A DNA stretch of 64,000 nt from Selenomonadaceae bacterium (GCA_017476005.1 JAFVEM010000028.1:32121-96120); one strand, 5' to 3'; shown: positions 33,527-42,961, counted from the stretch's first letter. The notes: generated by a model from the letters alone, not told the origin. Numbers and translations: made by a program.

Positions 33527-35809
33527 ATGAAACGACTGGTGGCGGCGACAATTTTAAGTTTTTTGGCGGTAACTTGTTGGGACAGCCTTTGGGTTATGCC
33601 CAAGGCCGTTATCAGTTTGGCCGGATTTCTGCCGCCTCTTTTGGGACTGCTTTGGGGGCCTTGGGGCATAGCTGGTACGTTATTGGGACGGGTGCTGGCC
33701 GATGTTTTGCTGGGTATTTCCTATCCCGAAAATCTGCGTTTCTTCTTTATAACCTTGACCTCGGCCACTGTTCCCTATTTTCTGTGGCACCATTGGCGCG
33801 TCCCGGAAGGCGATACTCCCTTCACTTTCCACCGAAACACGTTGCGAAAATTCATCCTCATTATTCTGTTTACCACCCTCGTGGTGGCGTGCGGTATCGG
33901 TTTTACCATTTCGCCGGAAAAATTAGCCCTTCTCTCCGACGAGGTGTCCATGCCATTGTCGCCCGTCGGTCTTGCGGCCATCGTGTTTCTCAATCATTTT
34001 GATGTTACCATCTTTTTTACCCTGCCCCTGTTCTTTATCCTCATCAGCTATCGCTACCCCTTTTACTCTCCCGTCAAAAAAAGGGAAATCCCCTCCGGCA
34101 ATGATTACGCCATGAACTCCAAGTTTCTCATAGCCATGTATCTGCCTTTCTTGGGGCTGTTTGCTGTTCTTGACATCTCCGGCATTATTCCCAATTTGAC
34201 GGAAATGGACACATGGCTACTCTTTAACGGCGAAATCATGACCGCCATGGCGCTGACCGTATCGTATATTGGCTATATGCTGATAAAATACCGCCGCTCC
34301 ATCATGACCAATTTTATATTGATGGGCGTGACCACCCTTTGCGTATCGGCGCTTCTCTTGGGTAGCATCAGCTTTGCGGCGCTCGATAATTCCATTGGCA
34401 CCTACGTCAACAATGACTTGGAAAAAATGAGCGTCATTTATCGAGAACGCTTGGCCAGAACCTTTAATTATACCATCACCGTCACTTCTTCTTTAGGCAA
34501 ATTAGCCAAAGAGGAACTGACTGACTACGAAGCGCTCAAGGACAGCGCTTATCGCGCGGAGTATTTGGCAACCATGGAAAGATGTTTTCGTCCCATGGTG
34601 GAAAACTCCCCCGGCAGTGTGAGTTTCTTTTTTGTTCTTTCCAAGGATTTGGGGGGAGAGGGCTTTATGGCGGCGCGTCGCCCGGAAAAATGGGGCGGCA
34701 AACTCCCCAAGTTCAGCCTCGCCAATGTCGGTGCATACACTGACCGTTATCATTCCGCCCACGAGCGGTATCTGGCCAATTTAAGCGACCCTTATTTTAG
34801 TCCGGTTCAAGGCGGCTACATTGTTTCTTATGTTATCCCTTTGTGGGACGGAGATAATTTTATCGGCAATATCGGCGTGGACATTGATTTTAACTATGTC
34901 ATTCACGAAATACAGCGTATGTCGGTCTATGAACATGGATTGGTCTGTTTGTTGGACAAGCACGGCGAATTACTCTATGCCAGTCAGCCCGATGCCGAAG
35001 ATTACCTGAACCAGCGTGGACTTTATCAGACGGAAACCTACTTGAGCAACGGGATATGGCTGAAAATCGCCGCCTTCTCCCACGATATTTATGCCGACCG
35101 CAACAGGATGTTAATACATTTTGCGGTGACGGTGCTGTTTATCGTTATTGCCGTTATCATCCTGGACATTTGGCTGGTAAAACGGGGCATTAGGCCGCTG
35201 GTCATTATCACCGAAGCCGCCAAAAAAATTGCCGCCGGCGACCTTGAGGTAAAACTCCCTCCCATCACCAAAAACGAGTTGGGTACCTTGGTGGCCAGTA
35301 TCAAAGAAATGGTGAGCAAGCTGGAGATTTACGTTTATCGCGACAAGCTGACGGGACTCAGGAACGTGGCGGCTTACACCAAAAAATGCGACGAGCTGGA
35401 AGAGCGGCAAAAACAGGCGGCTTTCCCCTACGGGGTAGTGGTCTGTGATGCCAATTTCCTCAAGCGCACCAACGACACCTACGGCCACGAGGCCGGCAAC
35501 GAACTTATCCGCCGCGCCTCCGGCACAATTTGTCGCGTCTTTGCCCACAGCCCCGTGTTCCGCATCGGGGGCGACGAGTTCGTGGCCATTTTGGAGCATC
35601 GAGACTATGAGAATCGGGAAGAACTACTCAAGGAATTTGACCGGCAGATAGGGGGAGAATCGTTTGAGTACGCAGGGAGTACCGTCAGCGTGTCGGTGGC
35701 GCGCGGTCTGGGCGTTCACTCGCCGGGGCTTGACTACGCCGCTGTTTTCAAAATGGCGGACGCCGCCATGTACGAGCATAAGACAGCGCTGAAAGCGGCG
35801 AGGACGTAG
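33527..35809 (+). CDS. Membrane-bound diguanylate cyclase with sensor domain
   Basis: 760 residues. The N-terminal third (about 1-270) has seven or eight hydrophobic segments, suggesting a multi-span sensor of MASE or ECF-like type. A further span at about 265-287 precedes an extracytoplasmic Cache-like domain (about 290-520), then a last span (about 525-548), a HAMP-like linker and the GGDEF domain (about 600-760) with intact GGDEF at 681-685. It makes c-di-GMP from GTP. No RxxD inhibitory site is seen at the usual place five residues upstream. It lies 100 bases after the sugar-binding lipoprotein gene, behind a palindromic repeat; RBS AAGGAGG. Confidence 0.92.
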   Translation: MKRLVAATILSFLAVTCWDSLWVMPKAVISLAGFLPPLLGLLWGPWGIAGTLLGRVLADVLLGISYPENLRFFFITLTSATVPYFLWHHWRVPEGDTPFTFHRNTLRKFILIILFTTLVVACGIGFTISPEKLALLSDEVSMPLSPVGLAAIVFLNHFDVTIFFTLPLFFILISYRYPFYSPVKKREIPSGNDYAMNSKFLIAMYLPFLGLFAVLDISGIIPNLTEMDTWLLFNGEIMTAMALTVSYIGYMLIKYRRSIMTNFILMGVTTLCVSALLLGSISFAALDNSIGTYVNNDLEKMSVIYRERLARTFNYTITVTSSLGKLAKEELTDYEALKDSAYRAEYLATMERCFRPMVENSPGSVSFFFVLSKDLGGEGFMAARRPEKWGGKLPKFSLANVGAYTDRYHSAHERYLANLSDPYFSPVQGGYIVSYVIPLWDGDNFIGNIGVDIDFNYVIHEIQRMSVYEHGLVCLLDKHGELLYASQPDAEDYLNQRGLYQTETYLSNGIWLKIAAFSHDIYADRNRMLIHFAVTVLFIVIAVIILDIWLVKRGIRPLVIITEAAKKIAAGDLEVKLPPITKNELGTLVASIKEMVSKLEIYVYRDKLTGLRNVAAYTKKCDELEERQKQAAFPYGVVVCDANFLKRTNDTYGHEAGNELIRRASGTICRVFAHSPVFRIGGDEFVAILEHRDYENREELLKEFDRQIGGESFEYAGSTVSVSVARGLGVHSPGLDYAAVFKMADAAMYEHKTALKAART

Positions 35810-35810
35810 A

Positions 35811-35856
35811 ACAAAAGGCTAGAATCCCTTTACGGGGGAGTCTAGCCTTTTGTTTT
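35811..35856 (+). terminator. Terminator of the diguanylate cyclase gene
   Basis: ACAAAAGGCTAGA pairs with TCTAGCCTTTTGT, with an inner CCC/GGG stem, followed by TTT. Confidence 0.9.
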
Positions 35857-36005
35857 ACATCACACACGGTTCAAAATTCGACACACTGAGGTGAATATCC
35901 TGCTAACGGAGTAAAAAAGAGGACTTTTTGCTTTTCGTGGCGAATTACCTATGTAAGATTGTAGTGAGGCGTGGCATGGCTGGCCTCTTGTCGGGAGGCA
36001 TCGCA

Positions 36006-36884
36006 ATGCATGATATATGGAATCCGTGGCATGGATGCGTCAGATGTAGCGAGGGTTGCGCCAATTGCTACATGTACACGCTTGATAGATGGCGTGGGGC
36101 TGACGGAGCCAAAGTTTACCGCACCAATAACTTTGACTACCCGCTACGGCGACACCGCAACGGAGAATACCGCATCAAGAGCGGCGAGCTTATCCGTGTT
36201 TGCATGACCTCGGACTTTTTCTTGGAAGAGGCTGACGCTTGGCGAGGAGAGGCTTGGAACATCATGTATCAAAGGCCGGATGTCAAGTTTTTCCTGCTAA
36301 CAAAACGCCCGGAACGGGTGCGGCAATCGCTCCCAGCGGACTTCGGTGCCGGCTGGGAGAATATTTTCTTCAATGTAACCTGCGAAAACCAACGAAGAGC
36401 CGATGAACGGATTCCTATACTGTTAGATTTGCCCTTCAAACACAAAGGTGTCATGTGCGCTCCTTTCATTGGCGAGATAAGCATTGAGCCGTATCTGGCG
36501 GACGGTCAAATCGAGCAGGTTATTTGCGGCGGCGAGAACTACGATGGGGCAAGACCGCTGAACTTCGATTGGGTGAAGAAGTTGCAAGCAGAGTGTGCGC
36601 GTCACAACGTGACATTTGCCTTTATCGAGACGGGGACGGTGTTTATCAAAGACGGAAAGACATATCGTTTACCCGATAAGCGGCTACAAAGCGAGATGGC
36701 CTACAAATCCGGCATGAATTTTCATGGTAAGCCTATCGAGTTTCGCCTTGCCGACCCGTTGGGGCTGCCAATCTCGCCGGAATATCTGTACAAGCCGCAA
36801 TACGACAACCCAAATTGCTCCAAATGCGGCAGTCGGCTTATTTGCAACGGTTGCAGTCATTGCGGCGCTTGTGAGAAAAGATAG
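36006..36884 (+). CDS. DUF5131 (phage Gp37/Gp68-like) Cys-cluster protein
   Basis: 292 residues from the ATG behind CGGGAGG; upstream in-frame codons lack such a site. It begins DIWNPWHGCVRCSEGCANCY, a Cys-rich motif resembling a radical-SAM cluster site, followed by LLTKRPERV and FNVTCENQRRAD, typical of DUF5131. The C-terminus has a second zinc-ribbon-like set (CSKCGSRLICNGCSHCGACE). The biochemical role is not established; the family occurs in phages and mobile islands. It has no partner gene in operon. Confidence 0.8.
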   Translation: MHDIWNPWHGCVRCSEGCANCYMYTLDRWRGADGAKVYRTNNFDYPLRRHRNGEYRIKSGELIRVCMTSDFFLEEADAWRGEAWNIMYQRPDVKFFLLTKRPERVRQSLPADFGAGWENIFFNVTCENQRRADERIPILLDLPFKHKGVMCAPFIGEISIEPYLADGQIEQVICGGENYDGARPLNFDWVKKLQAECARHNVTFAFIETGTVFIKDGKTYRLPDKRLQSEMAYKSGMNFHGKPIEFRLADPLGLPISPEYLYKPQYDNPNCSKCGSRLICNGCSHCGACEKR

Positions 36885-36960
36885 AAGATGATGGATTGTA
36901 ACCGAATAAATAAATGGTGATTTACTGCAAGCATACAAAAAGAATTGGAGGACTTACAAG

Positions 36961-37356
36961 GTGGACAAACTTAAAATGCACACGCCGGATTTAACTGAGG
37001 AAAACTTCAAAAAGCTCGCTGCCCTTTTCCCCAATGCCGTCACCGAAACGATAAACGCTGCGGGCGAGGTAGTTCGTGCCATTGATGCAGACGTTCTGCG
37101 GCAGGAAATTTCCGCCGAGGTAGTGGAGGGGAGCAAGGAACGCTATCAGTTCACTTGGCCGGACAAGAAAAAATCCGTGGTGCTGGCCAATGCGCCCATT
37201 GCCAAGACCCTTCGGCTTGACCGGGAAAAGTCCGTGGGGCGCGATGGTACTCCCGGTAACATTGACACGGAAAATATCTATATCGAAGGGGACAATCTCG
37301 ACGCGCTGAAACTTTTGCAGGAGACTTACCTCGGCAAGGTGAAGATGATATATATC
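36961..37356 (+). pseudogene. Truncated type III modification methylase (mod), N-terminal fragment
   Basis: GTG start behind GGAGG. About 132 residues match the conserved N-terminal region of type III Mod subunits: DLTEENFKKLAALFPNAVTE, then NIYIEGDNLDALKLLQETYL and GKVKMIYID. In intact Mod proteins this last piece runs straight into the catalytic D-P-P-Y motif. Here it is replaced by unrelated sequence after IYID, and the frame ends at 37545. The catalytic and SAM-binding parts and the res partner are missing. The breakpoint at about 37357 marks a recombination or insertion edge. Confidence 0.8.
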
Positions 37357-37398
37357 GACAAAAGAATAGCATATTTGATACAAGCAAACGAAAACGAA

Positions 37399-37439
37399 AA
37401 CTCCCTGAAAGCCCTTGATATAAGGGGCTTCAGGGAGTT
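37399..37439. other. Long hairpin at the junction of truncated mod and the defence cluster
   Basis: AACTCCCTGAAAGCCC and GGGGCTTCAGGGAGTT form a stem of about 15 pairs with one bulge around TTGATATAA. T-rich sequence on either side is weak, so it may be a terminator for either strand or an end structure of a mobile element. A second inverted pair, ACGGGTGCA (about 37517-37525) and TGCACCCGT (about 37573-37581), lies just beyond. The 236 bases from 37357 to 37592 hold no convincing gene. Confidence 0.6.
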
Positions 37440-37592
37440 CTTGATTTTGGACGCATCCCCTGTGAACGATCGTTTCAGAGGAAATCGTCCAAGGTTTTCC
37501 TATGAAATTTTACCAACGGGTGCAAACAAAAAAACAGCCGTTTGACAGTATAAAGTAACCGTTTGTAGGGTATGCACCCGTTTTTGATAGCG

Positions 37593-38846
37593 TCAATATT
37601 GGAATTGCAGGTCATCTTTGTTGAAAAATGCGCCAACATACATTTGTTTATCTTCCCGCCAAAAAAGTCCTGTGACTTGGTGGGTTTTATTGTCTGGCCT
37701 TCCGCGACCATAGGTGCCGGTCGTTCCATCCACAATCACCCATGTGCCATCAGGCAAGTCCACCTTTTTATTGTCGATGTTTACGGGGTAGTAGTCACTT
37801 TTCTGTTGATATGTGGCAAAGCATTTTCCAATTTTAATAGCCGACATTACATCGCCGTATGTCCAATATGGCTCGGTGATAAAATTGCCGACATCAATGT
37901 AAAATCTCCTGCCGTCCGAAAGCCGCTCCACTTCGAGGTAGCCATCGTAATTATCGTACCCCTTATGCTCTAACCATTGTTGCTTTACTACAACCTTGGT
38001 TTTATGTTCCAATCCTTCAGAAGACTCATTCCAAAATTGCTTGTCTTTCTCGTAAGTTTTTATGTGCCACGGGGTATCATGCGGACCTTCTCTATAATCC
38101 AAGTCATTGTAATATACTGCCGCATAACCAACCACACCCACATATTGTGGCTCTTCCCGTCCACAATCTGAATGCCCTCTTCCCCTTAAATGTTTGCTTG
38201 TGATTGTCTGTGCTATGGGGGCTTGTGGTAAAGACGCGGGAGTCGGTTGCGAGGCAGTTTCCGTAGCTTGCGGCTCAAGTGGAGATGTGGTTGTCGATGA
38301 TACGTCATCAGCCGATGTATCTTGTGTGGAGGAATCCGGTACTATCTCTTGAGTGTATTTGCTCTCAACCGTTGCCTCCTGTCGATTTTCCGGCTGTGTT
38401 CCCATAATCCACCATGCCAACAGGATAACTCCACAGCATCCGAGAAGGAACTTTTGATGTTTTCGCAAATTTAACAAGCTATATTGATGATGCGTAGGAC
38501 TATTTAGGGAAATACCATTCGTGCCGATATTTTTGTAAGGTAGTTCATCCATATTCGGATTGCCATGATTTATTTGTACATTCGTGGGGTTATGGATATT
38601 TACATTTGTTACATTGACGGTAATATGCCCAGAATCAGTTTTTTCAACATTTTGGACAGATTTTAGCGTTTTGGCATCAGATTCTGCATCGCTCGTATGC
38701 GGCAATCCAAATAAATGTTCTAAAATTCGAGAGATGGTTGGGCGAAACAGCCAACACAAGAAGAGAATGGCAAATATCTGGACAACAAAGATGAACCCTC
38801 CCATTTGCACAGCCTGCCCCAATAAGTCCTCCAATATTTGTGGCAT
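37593..38846 (-). CDS. Unknown two-TM protein at the end of the accessory cluster
   Basis: 417 residues from the ATG behind AGGAGGTG. Hydrophobic segments are at about residues 14-34 (GGFIFVVQIFAILFLCWLF) and 134-150 (FLLGCCGVILLAWWIMG). Between them is an Asn-rich strand segment (ITVNVTNVNIHNPTNVQI). After the second span comes a Ser/Thr/Pro/Gln-rich linker (about 155-225) and then a soluble C-terminal domain of about 190 residues rich in Tyr, Trp and Asp. I recognise no family. It is last in a leftward series after the TPR, HIRAN and J-domain-like genes, with 37 bases to the TPR gene. Confidence 0.65.
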   Translation of the reverse strand: MPQILEDLLGQAVQMGGFIFVVQIFAILFLCWLFRPTISRILEHLFGLPHTSDAESDAKTLKSVQNVEKTDSGHITVNVTNVNIHNPTNVQINHGNPNMDELPYKNIGTNGISLNSPTHHQYSLLNLRKHQKFLLGCCGVILLAWWIMGTQPENRQEATVESKYTQEIVPDSSTQDTSADDVSSTTTSPLEPQATETASQPTPASLPQAPIAQTITSKHLRGRGHSDCGREEPQYVGVVGYAAVYYNDLDYREGPHDTPWHIKTYEKDKQFWNESSEGLEHKTKVVVKQQWLEHKGYDNYDGYLEVERLSDGRRFYIDVGNFITEPYWTYGDVMSAIKIGKCFATYQQKSDYYPVNIDNKKVDLPDGTWVIVDGTTGTYGRGRPDNKTHQVTGLFWREDKQMYVGAFFNKDDLQFQY

Positions 38847-38883
38847 GGAGAGTTCACCTCCTGACAATGAAAATTACGCATCT

Positions 38884-39912
38884 TTATTCTTGAGGCAAAT
38901 CGTCTAAAATTTCCTTAAACTCTTCCATTCCGGTCAGTTCATAGGCAATACCATAAAAATATCTGGCATAATCATATTGTCCTTGCTCTTTGGATTGTTG
39001 CCCAAAGGCCAAGGCAATGTCAATAACATCATCGTCTGCTCCCAATGGTATATTGTACTGCCGGAAATATTCTTTTATTTCTTCAGATGTCGGCAGAGTA
39101 AACTCAGAACCAGCTTGTTGCTGAATATACCATAGTTCCGACTGCGCCTGCTTACTGTCCTGCTCGAAATGAGTGCTGGCAAGATAGCATCCCGCAGCCA
39201 TTTGCCACATTTTTCTCTCAACGAAGTAATAGCCCAAGTTACGATAGCAACGAGCTATATGCTTTGCCTGATAGGCGAAGGAGAAAACTTGCATCGTGTG
39301 TTTATAAAATCCCTCCATATCGCCCTGTACCTTGAAAAGCTCTGCGTGTTCAAATGCTATATCGGCATCCATCGGATTCCAGCGCATAGCTTTTTCCAAG
39401 GCTATCTTTGCCTCATCGTATTCATGCAGTTCAAATAAAAGACTGCCTAAGGTCAAATAAAGCGCAGACAATGGCTCTGGGGCTTGACGTATATCTTTTT
39501 CAGGTTTATTGCGGTGTACATAGAGAAGTTCTTCGATAGGCGTGTTGAAAGTATGATATTCGCTAACGGCATCATCATGATACATATCCATCTGCTCGAT
39601 TTTATCAACGGCGTTGACGAGAATGTCCTTTGCCACATCGAACTTCTTCTTATACATATTGAACTGAGCTTCTTCAAGAACCGATTTAACGCCCAACAAA
39701 ATATTGTCGGTCATGCGGTCAAGTTTGGCTCTCTGTTCCTCCGGCATCAGCGACACCATCAAACGCCCACAGGCACGGGCTACTTCCTTGGCATACTTGC
39801 TATCCCTGTAAGCCCGCGCCTTCTCTTGAAGATACACAAAGTCCGTCTTGGCATCGCCGGTAAGCCCGGAAGTAATTTCTTGCATGATTACATCAAAATC
39901 GGATTCTGCCAT
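38884..39912 (-). CDS. Tetratricopeptide-type helical repeat protein
   Basis: 342 residues, cytoplasmic. Helical repeat units are visible, for example ALYLTLGSLLFELHEYDEAK and then ALEKAMRWNPMDADIAFEHA near residues 150-195, and RCYRNLGYYFVERKMWQMAA near 215, all with TPR spacing. The N-terminal 100 residues are charged helices. TPR domains bind peptides or chaperones. It lies between the HIRAN gene (50-base gap) and the two-TM gene. The partner and function are unknown. Confidence 0.7.
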   Translation of the reverse strand: MAESDFDVIMQEITSGLTGDAKTDFVYLQEKARAYRDSKYAKEVARACGRLMVSLMPEEQRAKLDRMTDNILLGVKSVLEEAQFNMYKKKFDVAKDILVNAVDKIEQMDMYHDDAVSEYHTFNTPIEELLYVHRNKPEKDIRQAPEPLSALYLTLGSLLFELHEYDEAKIALEKAMRWNPMDADIAFEHAELFKVQGDMEGFYKHTMQVFSFAYQAKHIARCYRNLGYYFVERKMWQMAAGCYLASTHFEQDSKQAQSELWYIQQQAGSEFTLPTSEEIKEYFRQYNIPLGADDDVIDIALAFGQQSKEQGQYDYARYFYGIAYELTGMEEFKEILDDLPQE

Positions 39913-39962
39913 GAGTTTAACCTCCTGTGACTTTAGTGATGTTTTCGCTCTCGCTACTGCAT

Positions 39963-40373
39963 TTACTCATGCAAATAAATCTTGATATCGATTTTCAACC
40001 AGCCGTCTTTCCAATCCTTCGCTGAGATGCGACCGAATAACAGTTTTCCCGCATCCATGAGGCGCGAAAAAACGATATTGTCTTTTCTTGGCACATAGCC
40101 CAATTTTATGCCATCGGTGTTCCTGATGACTATGGCTTTGTCATCATAGGCATTATCCGGCTCACGGAAAAAATCGAGTTTATCTCCTTCGGAAAGGTGC
40201 GGCTCTAAATCTTCAATGCCGTCAACATAGCTTGTCCCCGCCACATAGGTGTCAAAGAGAAAAATATCGCGCTCAAAAGGCATAGGGATAGCCAGTTCTC
40301 CGCCCTTGCCATGCAAAAGGTTTACCAAACCGGTATTTTGGTTGGTGGTTACCAATTCGCCCATATACGTCAC
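39963..40373 (-). CDS. HIRAN-domain protein
   Basis: 136 residues. Residues about 40-115 carry the HIRAN pattern: VAGTSYVDG, GDKLDFFREPDNAYDDKAI, then KLGYVPRKDNIVFSRLMDAG. HIRAN domains bind 3' single-stranded DNA ends in eukaryotic HLTF and occur as stand-alone proteins in bacteria near phage and defence genes. The GTG start overlaps the stop of the J-domain-like gene (GTGA), so the two are translationally coupled; an ATG three codons later is an alternative. Confidence 0.82.
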   Translation of the reverse strand: MTYMGELVTTNQNTGLVNLLHGKGGELAIPMPFERDIFLFDTYVAGTSYVDGIEDLEPHLSEGDKLDFFREPDNAYDDKAIVIRNTDGIKLGYVPRKDNIVFSRLMDAGKLLFGRISAKDWKDGWLKIDIKIYLHE

Positions 40374-41188
40374 CCCGTCAGTTCCTTAATACGCGCATTG
40401 TAGAGTGCTGCCGCCTCTTGATACTGCCTGACGATATTTTCCAATTCTTCCTTTTTTGCCGCTATCTGCTTTTCATCGTTCAGGAACTCGCGCATGGTGT
40501 ACGGAAACTTGGACTTGATGGCGGCAATCTCGTCACGAATAGACTGCAGAATTTTCTCCAGTCGCTCTTTTTCCCGATAGAGAGCTTTGGTAGCATCCTC
40601 ATGGCTTTCCGGCAGGGGGAATTCTCCCCTCATGGTGAAAATGAGCCGAATCGTTTCGATATCGCCGTTTTTGTAGGCTTTGATGGCATTGATAAAAAGC
40701 TCCCGCTCCTCCTGCGTTTGGTTTGGGTGCAAATCGGGATGCATGGCTTTTACGATAGCGGAATACATCTTTTTGATTTCTTTGGTTTCTTCCTTTGTCA
40801 GTAGCTTGCCGTTGCTGTGTTCAATCGCTTCGTTCATTTTCTGTATCTGCTCGTTTAGTTTATGCTGATACTCGGCAAACTCTATGTCCAGCATTTCCTC
40901 GATTTCTTGAAGAATGATTTTTTCTTGACGGTTACGTTTGGCCTGAATCATTTCCAATTTACGCTTAAGCCGAAGTACGGTGCATTGCATTTCAAAAACC
41001 TTGTGTTCCAATGCCCCAATGGACAGCATATAAGCCGTTTCCAAATTTCGACATTCAATAAGTCGAAGATTATCCCGCTCCAATATCATCATGGGGACTT
41101 CGGCGCGAAGTTTCTCAACCTCGCGCTTTAATTCCTCATGCTCCGGCAGGATGATTAGCTTTCCGGCTGTGACGTCCGCATCTGCCAT
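40370..41188 (-). CDS. Coiled-coil protein with degenerate J-domain (HPD) segment
   Basis: 272 residues. A long coiled coil covers about 15-125. A segment at about 135-180 (EIKKMYSAIVKAMHPDLHP, then ELFINAIKAYKNGD) has the helix II-HPD-helix III pattern of DnaJ J-domains. A second coiled coil fills the C-terminus. J-domains stimulate Hsp70 ATPase, but no dnaK gene is in the window. It sits between the DUF262 gene (6-base gap) and the HIRAN gene (4-base overlap). The J-domain call is by motif only. Confidence 0.65.
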   Translation of the reverse strand: MADADVTAGKLIILPEHEELKREVEKLRAEVPMMILERDNLRLIECRNLETAYMLSIGALEHKVFEMQCTVLRLKRKLEMIQAKRNRQEKIILQEIEEMLDIEFAEYQHKLNEQIQKMNEAIEHSNGKLLTKEETKEIKKMYSAIVKAMHPDLHPNQTQEERELFINAIKAYKNGDIETIRLIFTMRGEFPLPESHEDATKALYREKERLEKILQSIRDEIAAIKSKFPYTMREFLNDEKQIAAKKEELENIVRQYQEAAALYNARIKELTG

Positions 41189-41194
41189 GATTTC

Positions 41195-42943
41195 CTATTC
41201 CTTCTTCAAAAGTCCGTTTTTGTCCATATACTCCACAAAACCGTGGATGATTTTTGCATTGCGCGTAACAATATCGGTTTCGGTGAAATCGGTAGCCGTA
41301 GCCGCAAGGTCTCTGAGTTCCTTGACCCGTGTCCCTTCTTTCCGCTGATTGGTCTTGGCACTTTCGTAGCCGTTGTAGTATTTGACCTTGTCGCAGAACT
41401 TATAGTCGGAAGCCCTGATATTGATACCCTTCTCAAGGATTGACTTGTTGCCAAGACTCTCCATGTTTTTGGGATTGGAAAGCGAATGTTCCTTCTCCTG
41501 ACGGCTACGGGAGAAAATATGCTCAATCTCCAAGATTGTCCCCATTTGGAATTTGTCCTGCTCCGGGTTTTGGAATGCCCACCATGTCAGCATCGATTTC
41601 GTAATGGCGCGATTATTGCTGAACACATAGTTGTTGAAGGCATTCGTGAGTTGCTCCGTATCAAACGGGAATTTGGCAAAGGTTACGGGCTGACCGTTCA
41701 CAATGTTTATCATCTCGGCGAAAAGCGGTGTGCGCAGGGCATTTACACCGGGGTTCGTTACGGCATAAGCCCAGACAAAGGCCGTGGTCTTGTTAAGAAA
41801 ATCGTAGAATGCCTCGTCCTCCAAGGAGCCGTCCTCCTGCCGATTTACCATGTAATACACGGTGACAAAATACGTCCACATACTGTTGGGCGCATAATTC
41901 AGCACAAAGAGGCGACGCAATACCCGCATGGAGAACCGCTCGGCATTTTGTCCAATTACATCGTTCCAGAAATTGGCAAGGTCGATGAGATTCTCAAATG
42001 TCTCTTCTTTTTTGAGAAGCGCATAGCTGTTCTTTTCGTAAAATTTCCGCAGTGCCTCGGTAGTATTGGAAGAGATTCCCTGCTTTGCCCGCTCGTAATA
42101 CATATAACGAGTGAAAATCTCATCCATAGGCGTGCCAGATTGAGGGTGGAATATAGATTCGCACAGCACTTCCAAGTCCTTCCACTTCGTGATAAAGCTG
42201 TCCTTTTCGCCCTTTTGCCCATAAAATTTATAGAATTGCGCCTTGAAGATATCCGAATCGGAGAGCGGCTTGCCTCGGTCATTGAGCGTCGAAAAAATAC
42301 GCAAGGCGGTGTCTTGGGACTCGGCTTCGATGGGCAGGAGGATGCAGTTGTTCATGATACGGAGTGGGAAGAGTGTGAAATAGGACGGGTAATCCTTCTG
42401 AAACTGGTCGATTTTGTCTTGGAAAAAACGATAATTGTTGGAATAGTTGCTCTCGTCACCCTTGGTGGCAGTTCCAGTTTTAAGGATGTTCAAGAACTCG
42501 ACCTTTTCTTTTTCCGTAGCCACTTCGGAGTTGATTTTGAGGACGGTTTTGTCGGAGTCACCGTATTCGTCCGTTTTCCAAATACATTGTTCGATAAACT
42601 TGCTGGTCTTGATGGATTTTTCATCCTGCATTTTTCCGTATCTCTCGTAAAAAGCACGGAGCAGGAGCATGAGCGTGGTTAATCTCTGCTGTCCATCTAT
42701 GATTTCCATCTTCCCCTCGTTCTTGAACATGACAATGGGGCCGAGGAAATATTCATCCCTGTCGCTGTCAAAATTGTTGCAGTCGTCATTTGGAAAAGCA
42801 AAAAGGCGCAAATCATCCCAAAGCGTCTGGCATTCGTTCTCTCCCCATGCATAAGGCCGCTGATAATCAGGGATAAGGAAATCGGTTTTCCTATCGCTGA
42901 AAAGAGCGCGAATTGTCTGCTGGTCGATGTTGAGTTTCGACAT
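41195..42943 (-). CDS. DUF262/DUF1524 (GmrSD-like) protein
   Basis: 582 residues. The N-terminal DUF262 domain has FLIPDYQRPYAWGENEC, YFLGPIVMF and the signature EIIDGQQRLTTLMLLLRAF near residue 75 (a ParB/sulfiredoxin-like nucleotidase fold). The C-terminal DUF1524 region has the HNH-like ILEIEHIFSRSR near residue 475. GmrSD proteins are type IV restriction enzymes that attack modified phage DNA; other DUF262 proteins appear beside type I R-M genes, as here (18 bases after hsdR). The presence of both halves suggests a complete nuclease. Confidence 0.85.
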   Translation of the reverse strand: MSKLNIDQQTIRALFSDRKTDFLIPDYQRPYAWGENECQTLWDDLRLFAFPNDDCNNFDSDRDEYFLGPIVMFKNEGKMEIIDGQQRLTTLMLLLRAFYERYGKMQDEKSIKTSKFIEQCIWKTDEYGDSDKTVLKINSEVATEKEKVEFLNILKTGTATKGDESNYSNNYRFFQDKIDQFQKDYPSYFTLFPLRIMNNCILLPIEAESQDTALRIFSTLNDRGKPLSDSDIFKAQFYKFYGQKGEKDSFITKWKDLEVLCESIFHPQSGTPMDEIFTRYMYYERAKQGISSNTTEALRKFYEKNSYALLKKEETFENLIDLANFWNDVIGQNAERFSMRVLRRLFVLNYAPNSMWTYFVTVYYMVNRQEDGSLEDEAFYDFLNKTTAFVWAYAVTNPGVNALRTPLFAEMINIVNGQPVTFAKFPFDTEQLTNAFNNYVFSNNRAITKSMLTWWAFQNPEQDKFQMGTILEIEHIFSRSRQEKEHSLSNPKNMESLGNKSILEKGINIRASDYKFCDKVKYYNGYESAKTNQRKEGTRVKELRDLAATATDFTETDIVTRNAKIIHGFVEYMDKNGLLKKE

Positions 42944-42961
42944 TTACACAACCTCCAAATA

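Noticed and set aside
37357..37592. Prophage attL site
   Set aside because: The position is attractive, but no repeated core could be confirmed because the right end of the prophage lies outside the window. Listed only as a possible edge.
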